This document shows, piece by piece, positions 56,556 to 64,000 of a stretch of 64,000 nt of DNA. Below the pieces are notes generated by a model. It made no database searches and was not told the DNA's origin. It worked only from the letters and a program-made list of their open reading frames with translations. The stretch comes from Stictocephala bisonia (lineage: Eukaryota; Arthropoda; Insecta; Hemiptera; Membracidae). The DNA lies in assembly GCA_035578905.1 (NCBI GenBank), contig JAQJVL010000424.1:546810-610809 (forward strand). The letters run 5' to 3'. The stretch's first letter is position 1. Every line of letters starts with the position of its first letter. The translations under genes and the position numbers were made by a program.

Positions 56556-57375
56556 GAAATAAAGCGGAAAGAGTACTAAAAAAATGATTGTAATCTACTT
56601 TTAAAAAAATTTCACGAGCTCTTTGAAGACTTCCACGCCCATTGCTGTAAGTATTTTACTCCTAGGAGATTCTATTTGTTCCTCCACGGACTTTAAAATA
56701 CCTCATTAACTTATCTGTAATTACTTATAGCCAACAGAAAGAGCGACTTGCATGTTGAAGTACTGTTGAAATATTCTATACGATCATAGAGGGATCGAAA
56801 GAGATGCAAGGAGTCCCATGTAGTGTAAACAAAATCCTAAGAGTTTTAAGAAAACAATCCTGAATTATTTGCAAAAACTATCAGTGATATTAATTTTAAT
56901 TCCAAATAGTGCAGGGGAGAAATAAACGATCTAGAAAAATTTAGATCATAGAACATATTAAAAACGAAAAAACTATAGGGTAAAAAAGTTAGTAAAAATG
57001 ATATTACATTTGCAATTTTAAAATAAAAAGTATTATCCTTAAGTTTTTGGTTCATAGAGGTTCATTTGATGACTTTCTGTTGGGAAATAAATAAGCCTAT
57101 TCATTGTTCATCTCATCGTCGTTTACAATTTTCAATTTATGTCGATGCTTTTAAATTTACACCTGACACACTTGGCAGTGGTCCTACAATGACGAAGCAC
57201 TCACTGCTGGAGCTGGAATGCCTTTACGCAAGCATGACTATCTTGACATTTCAACAGTCATTCTATCCTCGCAATGAACAATTAACTTGCGTTAGCATTC
57301 ATATATGTACTTAGTGGAAGTGATACAAAATGTAATCATCATTCCTTTCTTGGAAGGCTGTTCGGCATCCAAGGT
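56556..57375. other. AT-rich spacer, short unrecognised frames
   Basis: An 82-codon plus frame (57066-57314) matches no family I know. Nothing else was recognised. Confidence 0.3.
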
Positions 57376-57670
57376 AAGTGTACTTTTGAGCTACAAAGTT
57401 CGTCCTCCAATGAGCCAAGAGCTTGGCTCTCCAGATTGTTAAATAAGCAGTTAAACATCCAAGGTATAGAGCAATAGCATATCCTCCAGAACAGGAAGTA
57501 CTTCGTTCACCAGGCTGTTAAGTAAATAGTTAAATACTCTAGGAGATTGAGAGACCAGTAGCAGATCCTCCTGAACAAGAAGTCCTTCGATATCCAGGAT
57601 ATTAAGTAATTAGTTAAACATCCAAGGTGATAGCGGATTCTCCAGAACAAGATTGACCTTCAAGAATTTC
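57376..57670 (+). repeat. degenerate tandem repeat, about 80-bp unit, 3-4 copies
   Basis: The phrase CCAG(A/G)(T/C)TGTTAA(A/G)TAA followed by AGTTAAACATCCAAGGT recurs near 57432, 57512 and 57593 with TCCAGAACAGGAAGT-type linkers. Divergence is moderate. Confidence 0.6.
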
Positions 57671-58319
57671 TAAACGTAATTTTGTTATTCGTGAAACTGA
57701 GTAAAGATTTCGCTTGTTAGCGAGTTAAAAAATCATTTCACCTCATAGAACTAATCATGAAAATTAGTAATCAAGATTTGTGTTAAGTGGTTCTATATTT
57801 TCTATTTCAAGAGTGGTAAATAAGATGTTTCTAAACAAAGCGATAAAGGATTAAGTCCTCAAGGGTGTGAAAAACTAATTTAGCTCTTAGGGAATTTGGA
57901 AAAGGTGTTGTATTTCCGGAAATTAGTCATCAAGCTCAGCGCCTAAGAGTTGAATAAATACAGAATTACCTAACCAGGGCATTAAATTATAAATTTGTCT
58001 TAAGGTTTAGCCTGTATTTTCTATGGTTCTTCAGGTCCTAAGATAACCGGATTGTACATCAAATCATTTGGTTTAAAATTCATCCGGAATGAAGGAGATA
58101 GATAATTCATCGTCCAAAGATTACTGTAATAGGGTTGAGTGAATGGAATGCTGTACATCAATATTAACTGAATGAAAAAAAGTGATTTAACTCGCCAAGG
58201 TCATGTTGGTAAAGTTGGGGCTCAAGGTTCAGCAGCAGAATATGCTGCTTTATTGTACTGAAACATCTAATTTACGATTTTCGACCAGTCTTAAAATGAT
58301 CAGATAAATTATACTGATC
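57671..58319. other. AT-rich spacer, nothing recognised
   Basis: No gene or repeat family was recognised. Confidence 0.4.
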
Positions 58320-58760
58320 TGTCAAGTAATATGTCTCCAGAGTCTATTAGGGTTTTTAAGTGGCAGCCAAAAGAAGCCGAAGCGCCAAGCCGTCTACCGG
58401 ACCTGCTCATCCATCTGATTGACAATCCCCGAAAAACTGGCGTATCAAAAAGTAACTTTGACTCAACTGATAAACTCATAAGAAGTACTTCCGTCATGGA
58501 TGTCTTCATCAGACGACATTCCAGTGGCCGCCATCTTGGAACCGGTTGGTGTGACGTCACAGGCGGGGAGCCGACAGACGCGACGGACGTCAAATTGGCA
58601 ACGTATAACTGCAAATGGGCTGCCAATTCTAGGAAACTGGCCACCCGACCCATGACGGCTGTGTGTTGTGGGCTGGTTGGCTGTCCATCCATAAAATATT
58701 TATGCGGTACTTTATGTTACATGGCCGTACTCTGTGTACTCTTTAAAAGGACGACATGAT
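58320..58760. promoter_or_regulatory. candidate promoter/regulatory block with YY1 and CRE sites
   Basis: A GC-rich single-copy block has GCCGCCATCTTGG (58527-58539), a good YY1 site, and 12 bases further a palindromic CRE, TGACGTCA (58552-58559). Such pairs are common in housekeeping and bidirectional promoters. Long frames are open on both strands (142 codons at 58331-58759 +, 127 codons at 58309-58692 -). Neither contains a known domain, and mutual overlap argues against both being genes. A coding exon cannot be excluded. Confidence 0.35.
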
Positions 58761-58974
58761 TTTATGCTCTATGGTTTTGTGGTCGGCTGTAACAACATTC
58801 ATAACAAGAGGCTTCCATAATAATATTCTAAGACAAATCAATAAGTGAAATACATTAAACTGTAAGACAGCTTTTCATTTATCATCGTCCACATATCAAG
58901 GCATAAATACTTGAAGGCATATATCAAGGCATCAAATTTGAACACGAATTTGATGCAATCCATAAAATTAAAAC
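58761..58974. other. AT-rich spacer, nothing recognised
   Basis: No feature beyond a repeated CATATCAAGGCAT phrase (near 58892 and 58919). Confidence 0.35.
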
Positions 58975-59430
58975 CGATGTACTCACTCATCACGAAATTT
59001 CTCATATCACTGAACAGATTTTTGAAATTTAGAGGTAAGTTAGTTTTTGTATCATAAAGACCCAATAAGAGAGGATTTCTTGAAATTCCATTTCTAAAGG
59101 ATAGTAACACACCCTGAACGTTTCTCTTTTCCCTAAGAGTAACATTGGTATTAATTTGATAATTTATTTCAAATAGCTCATTCAACAAAAATAAACTTGA
59201 CACACAAGCTCGGTTTTCTTTGTGAAATGTTTAAGGTAATTTCTACTATGTCATAAGTGCCCTACTCTTTTCTCCCTCTAAAGTATACTTAAGAGTTTTC
59301 TAGACTATACAACTTTGCTATCTAGGAGAACGTCAGCAGGCTGAGCTTTTATCTTAATGTGGTGGTTTAGAAAGAACTACAGAGGGAAGAGTAAGCGAGC
59401 ACAGAACCACCCCGTAGTAAAGCAAGGGCT
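58975..59430 (-). repeat. dispersed repeat R1, copy 5 (full length)
   Basis: The complete R1 order on the minus strand: it begins near 59430 with AGCCCTTGCTTTACTACGGG, passes GCTGAGCTTTT and AATGTTACT blocks, and ends near 58975 at GAGTACATCGG. A 121-codon minus frame (58838-59203) lies mostly inside it and is not conserved in other copies. Confidence 0.75.
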
Positions 59431-59736
59431 ATTGACTAATTTTACATGAAATTCAAACACGCAAAACTCGAACAAAGGTTTACGTTTGACTTATTCATAA
59501 AAGTATCTAAAGTACGCGCACGTTTGCGAGCCTGGAATTGTCTTCTCATCTTGGTAGGCTCCCCTGATACTCCCCAAAGAGATACAACCCAACAGACAAC
59601 GCCAGAGCCACATGATTAGTGGCGATCTATTAATTCCACACAGAAACCTACGGCGGTTCATCTCATCTCTAGTTTATTGCTTTTATATTTTGATCAGGAC
59701 TTCTGTTTTCCTGTTCTTCAACGCTTCTAGTTTTGT
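59431..59736. other. unique-looking spacer
   Basis: No gene or repeat was recognised. Confidence 0.35.
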
Positions 59737-59839
59737 GGAGGGATAGAGGGAGGGACTAACAAGGTGCTAGAAAACTGGAGAAATAACTACTCAACAAACT
59801 CGAGTGTTAGATGTGACCTCTGTTCTTTCTTGTCTGTGG
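59737..59839 (+). mobile_element. MITE family B, 3' fragment
   Basis: GAGGGAGGGACTAACAAGG, TGGAGAAATAACTACTC and TGACCTCTGTTCTTTC then TGTCTGTGG match the right half of family B. Confidence 0.7.
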
Positions 59840-60396
59840 TTAGTGCTAGTTCGATTTCTTAGTTGTTACATCTAATTTTGCATTCACTGAGAAGATATTA
59901 ACAAATAACAAAACAGTTTGAAATGATTTCTCTCATCAATTCTCTTCTACCTACTCTAATTTAAATATAAAGAATTCCTTATACCTTCGTGTAGATATAT
60001 TAATTATATCAATCGGTTCTGGTTTTGTTATGAAATTTTAAACTTCATTAATCATATGCTAAGCTTATTGTATAATTTAATTTACATTATAATTTTTCCC
60101 TTTAGAGTCAGTTTTCTCTAGAGATAAACGAAATATAAGCCGTACAAGCTGCTAAGCTTTGTTCAGGAGGGTAATAGGCAAGAATATCTTCCAAAAATTG
60201 ATCGAATATATCTTTTTCTTTGTTAGATTATGTTTCGTCAGATTAGGTCAGTTTAGTCATACCTGTTAAAAAAAAGAATCATTATTTTGACTGTCAAGAA
60301 AATTACCAAATATTTCTGACATATAACCAAAAATGTTCAGTAATAGAAATAAATTATTATATTTGTAATATTTCCTCTACATATTTTGGTTGAGTA
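59840..60396. other. AT-rich spacer, nothing recognised
   Basis: No feature was recognised. Confidence 0.4.
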
Positions 60397-60404
60397 CATC
60401 TGTT

Positions 60405-60538
60405 GTACCTTTTCCGTTAATTCACTACGACTACTTTGGTAAGATAATGTTAAGTTTGTTTAGGTTAAGTTAAGTTAGGTTTAGTTATGTTTTGGGTTTG
60501 GTTTGGTTATGGTTATGGTGGTGAATTAAAAAAGATCC
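60405..60538 (+). mobile_element. hAT-like MITE family A, short form A5
   Basis: Left end GTACCTTTTCCGTTAATTC and right end GGTGGTGAATTAAAAAAGATC are family A termini around a 90-base TTAGG-like core (GGTTAAGTTAAGTTAGG). The flanks CATCTGTT (60397-60404) and CATTAGTT (60539-60546) agree at 6 of 8 positions, a decayed target duplication. Confidence 0.75.
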
Positions 60539-60914
60539 CATTAGTTCAATGTAACAACGTTTGCGAGTAGACGAAAACACAGTAGAAAGTGATTGATGAT
60601 TGGCGGTATCTACTAGTAGCTGCCATCAGCAGGAGGCCTTAGGGGCCCCGTCATCAACTACAGAAATACCACTAATAACTAACTTGCATATGATTAGAGC
60701 GTTTTATAACTGAGCGTTAGATATCAACATGGTAGGTATTAATCGCATACTGTGTAATATAAATTGTTTAACTGGATATATATTGTATACTGAACATTTA
60801 AATATATTTTAAATTAGTAATCGACAATTTCTTCCGATTTATAACAATATTATAAGGAGAATGTTAGAATATAAACAAGTCAAACAAATATTTCTTATTC
60901 TTTATTGTGTTAAA
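60539..60914. other. AT-rich spacer, nothing recognised
   Basis: No feature was recognised apart from a GGCCTTAGGGGCC stretch near 60635. Confidence 0.35.
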
Positions 60915-60922
60915 AAGAACTT

Positions 60923-61068
60923 GGATATTTTTCGTCAATTCACTACCACAAACATAACTTAGGTTAACCTAACATAATGAAACCAAACCTAACACAACAT
61001 AAGTAAAATATAACGTAACCTAACATAACCTAACCAAAGAAGTGGTAGTGAATTAACGGAAGAGGTTC
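60923..61068 (-). mobile_element. hAT-like MITE family A, short form A6
   Basis: GGATATTTTTCGTCAATTCAC at the left and GTGAATTAACGGA then AGAGGTTC at the right, with an AACCT-rich core. The flanks AAGAACTT (60915-60922) and AAGCACTT (61069-61076) match at 7 of 8 positions. Confidence 0.8.
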
Positions 61069-61076
61069 AAGCACTT

Positions 61077-61858
61077 TTCTTAATAGCAATACAAAAATTA
61101 TCAAGATAACAGAACATTTCAGATTTAGTAATTTTAATATTTAAGTAATAATTTATATCGTAATGTCTCCAATACCAAAAATAGAATACAGAAAATCAGT
61201 TTAAAAATAATTAATGTATTTAACTTAACTTCATTACAAAGACGTATTTTTTAAACTAAAGCGTCTTAACATTACAACAAATTTCACTTGAAAAAAGTCG
61301 CTGTTATCTTTCTCTTCAGAGTTATTAAAATCGTGGACTAAAATGGTTATGTGTTATTTCATGTGATTATCAAGCCTTTCCCAAAAGGTTAAGAAAATTA
61401 AAAAAAAATATATTTATGAGTTATAATAATATGCACTTTAAGAATGAATACAAGCCCCTTATTATCATGATTTATTCGATATAAGCAATGTATGAAATAT
61501 TTAACATAGTGTTATTATATTTAAAAAATTCGTCCTATAATGGCTGTTAGCTAAAATCAACGAATAAATTGAAAGTTTCGATACAAGCAAGGAACAATTA
61601 AGTATTTATGTTTTAATTGTTTTTAATTATTCATAAAATAAGTTTAAAGAAGTGATTATTATTTTTAGAAATGTTATGCTATTGTCTGCATATAAATTAT
61701 TATTTTAAACAAATGTAATAATATAAATTATTACAATGAATGCCTTACCGACTGAGATTGTTCACATCATTAGGGGAATAACTTTCTCTAATGTGAGTAT
61801 ATATATTTCTCTATTTAATATAATTGTTGCGTATACAGATACTAACCTCATACGTATA
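61077..61858. other. AT-rich spacer, nothing recognised
   Basis: No gene or repeat was recognised. Confidence 0.4.
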
Positions 61859-61866
61859 CATTTATA

Positions 61867-62212
61867 GGACCTTATCCGTTAATGCACTACCACTATTTTT
61901 CCGTTACTGCACTACTACTACTTTTAGGTTAGGTTATATTTTACGTGGCTACTAATTATCAGCTGATTTATCAGTTGATAACAAACTGATAAATCCAACG
62001 ATTGACTTATCGCCGAATGCGCTCTCTTTGTCTAAGTTCTTGGAAAGCGGTAAGATAAGGCCAGCGATATCGGATTCCTAGCGGATAAGGAATATCACAG
62101 TGGACGTAAAAATGATTGGGAAACAGTTTCTAGAGCAATAGAGTATTTATCAGGTGGTAGTGAATTAACGAAAACAAACAAAATAGTTCTAGAGAATTAA
62201 CGGAACAGATCC
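61867..62212 (-). mobile_element. hAT-like MITE family A, copy A4
   Basis: GGACCTTATCCGTTAATGCA at the left and GAATTAACGGAACAGATCC at the right, with a perfect 8-bp target duplication CATTTATA (61859-61866 and 62213-62220). The core is the long form shared with A1-A3 and carries extra CAGCTGATTTATCAG-type palindromes. Confidence 0.9.
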
Positions 62213-62482
62213 CATTTATATTATAACCGGCCCTGGGAGTTTGACACAAATAAAGAACTATTTTTCAATTCGTTTATTCAAAAATAATACAACAAACCTA
62301 GCCAATGACTATTTGAGTAAAACACTTTTAATAAAACAAACACCAACAGATATATGATTAGGATGAAATATACAGAGAGATTATTTTATATACAGGGTGG
62401 ACCATAAAAACCTGACGGTTTTAAAAATAAAACGACTATGTTACAAATTAGATTTTAATTTTTTTAAATAGCCAAAATGTGC

Positions 62483-62486
<4 letters not shown>

Positions 62487-62536
<50 letters not shown>
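62487..62536. repeat. (TA)n microsatellite
   Basis: About 25 uninterrupted TA units inside the mariner element's left non-coding end. The tyrosine-isoleucine frame across it is an artefact. Confidence 0.95.
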
Positions 62537-62538
<2 letters not shown>

Positions 62539-62543
62539 TATTT

Positions 62544-63660
62544 TTATTTATGGAATATAATATTACTCAGATGCATTCCTCCAATATCCATACAGGTCTC
62601 TAATCGTTTAACAAAATTTGACATTACTCTATCGATCATAGGCAGCGGTATTGCAGAAACCTCTCTCCTAATGCAGTTCTTCTCAAAAATGGTGTTAGGT
62701 TTTGCAGCATAAACTTTACCCTTCAAGCAACACCACAGCCAAAAATCACAAGAACTTATGTCGGGCGATCGTGCAGGCCATTCGACATCACCAAAGCGAG
62801 AGATGAGATGTCCTGAGAATAGGTCTCGTAAAACATTCATAGACAAATTGGCTGTGTGCGCTGTTACACCATCTTGCTGGAACCATAGATAGTCCTTTTC
62901 AATAACTAGCTCTTGCAGTCGGGGAATTAAGAAGTTCTGAATCATGTCAACATATCGTTCTGCATTCACAGAAACTGTTGCACCGGTGTAATCTTAAAAA
63001 AATATGGCCTAATTACTCCAAAACGTGCAACACCACACCACACAGTAACTCTTTCGCTGTGCAAGGGTTGTACGTGAATTTCTTTAGGATTATCTCTTGA
63101 CTGGTAACGACAATTTTGAGGGTTAACATTTCCTGTCAAATCAAAATGGGCTTCTTCAGACATGATCAAACATTGCAGTATGTTTTCTTCATGAATGCGT
63201 AGCAGTAGCGTTTTTCAGAAAGTTATGCGAAACTCAGGATCTGTGTCATTAAGTTTTTGCACAACCTATATCTTGTAGGGATGGAAGTTAAAATCGAGAT
63301 GTAAAATTCGATGTATACTTACTCTTGAAACTGCAACGGACTGTCTCCTAGCTGATCGTTTTGGGCTTTGAAGCACTGCTACACGAATTCTTTCAACATT
63401 CTCATGAGTACGAACTTGGCCTACAAGTTGGTTTCTTTTTTAGCGTGGATGGAGTGTTTCTAAAATTACAAACCCACTTTTAATGGTGTTCCGACAGGGA
63501 ACACGGCCATGACGTGGAACATGAAAATTGTTACGAAAAAGTCGTTTTTTTTTCAGTAACAGTAACAGACTCATTATTATATAAAAAAAATTCAATGACA
63601 AAGGCACCGTCCATGATGTTGAACCGTCCACTGATCCATGTTTACTAAAATGGCATAACC
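62544..63660 (-). pseudogene. mariner-type transposase (DD41D), inactive
   Basis: Reading on the minus strand, the N-terminal helix-turn-helix part (RTHENVERIRVAVLQSPKRS and SVAVSRVSIHRILH blocks near 63300-63420) is out of frame with what follows. The next piece (62966-63169) has MSEEAHF, where the first catalytic residue, normally D in SDEAHF, is E, and VTVWCGVARFGVI. The C-terminal piece (62544-62969, 141 residues) has FQQDG with D33 and WPARSPDISSCDF with D75. That gives 41 residues between them, the DD41D spacing. The frameshift at about 62990 falls in a run of T. Both the frameshift and the first-residue change predict no activity. Confidence 0.9.
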
Positions 63661-63757
63661 TATATTAACATCCGCTACAATAATGACATCTATTGACAAA
63701 TGAACCATTTATAAACAGCTGTTTAAAAAGTGTCAGGTTTTTATGGGCAATCCGTTT

Positions 63758-64000
63758 TAATTAATAGTAGTTTTATATTTGGTGGGAACTTTATCCCAAG
63801 AACAATACAAACAAACCTTTAACGTTTGTCTATGATGACTAATGCTATATCTGTATCTAACGCTTCTTGTGCTTGACGAATACCCTTTAAAATTGGTCTA
63901 CATTAATATTAAACTTACAGTAGATATACACATATTGTGGAAGCCAATATAAGACCAAGGAGCTTGGTTTTTGAGTGCAGTGGATCTGTGTTTTAGCCAA
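63758..64000. other. right-edge sequence, nothing recognised
   Basis: No feature was recognised in the last 240 bases. Confidence 0.4.

Larger units (their letters stand above)
62393..63757 (-). mobile_element. mariner-type DNA transposon, DD41D group
   Basis: A nearly complete element of about 1.36 kb with inverse ends sharing CCATAAAAACCTGAC (left about 62401-62415) and GTCAGGTTTTTATGG (right about 63732-63746). It encodes a single transposase on the minus strand, broken by frameshifts. A TA microsatellite of about 25 units (62487-62536) has expanded near its left end. TA at the left border fits mariner insertion. Confidence 0.85.

Noticed and set aside
62479..62712. 77-residue plus-strand frame with Tyr-Ile repeats
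   Set aside because: It is produced by a TA microsatellite and the antisense of the transposase pseudogene.

Overview
This is a stretch of AT-rich eukaryotic nuclear DNA, most likely from an insect outside the Diptera. The reasons are many short runs of the TTAGG/AACCT telomere motif, a DD41D mariner-type transposase relic, Penelope-like and non-LTR retroelement debris, an arthropod-type TCAGT initiator, and no compact gene organisation. I recognise no intact host protein-coding gene. The coding signal I can defend comes from transposable elements, plus one candidate promoter/first exon (31750-31942) and several GC-richer single-copy blocks that could be cis-regulatory.

Layout. 0.7-6.45 kb: two tandem arrays (about 105 bp, then a 148-bp satellite of about 31 copies). 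7.27-12.83 kb: a near-perfect 5.56-kb palindrome with a 23-base loop, carrying a SINE in each arm and a symmetric array of TTCGACGAA/TTAGG modules at its centre. 15.2-16.5 kb: two Penelope-like element ends head to head, each with a GIY-YIG endonuclease fragment and a hammerhead-ribozyme-like motif, bracketed by a 16-bp direct repeat. 16.5-26.4 kb: short inverted-repeat elements, a dead non-LTR reverse transcriptase and AT-rich spacer. 26.7-31.35 kb: a 61-bp satellite of about 76 copies that seems to have grown from the end of a dispersed repeat. 31.7-44.3 kb: the promoter-like block, a 150-165-bp minisatellite and many MITE copies. 45-50.9 kb: more MITEs, a possible promoter with paired E-boxes, duplicated reverse-transcriptase scraps and a 23-bp satellite broken by a MITE. 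51-64 kb: a decayed second Penelope-like fragment, a SINE, a large hairpin element, a CRE/YY1-bearing block and a mariner element at the right edge.

The interest lies in genome dynamics. The same few repeat families recur across the window: an hAT-like MITE with 8-bp target duplications (six copies), a second MITE family (nine copies), a roughly 450-bp dispersed repeat (five copies) and a dispersed repeat linked to satellite birth (four copies). These let several events be ordered from sequence alone: the palindrome was made by inverted duplication and later changed by small indels in one arm, and the 61-bp satellite is younger than its parent repeat. Family names such as R1, A, B and F9 are working labels used only here. 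Alignments were done by eye, so copy counts and boundaries are approximate.
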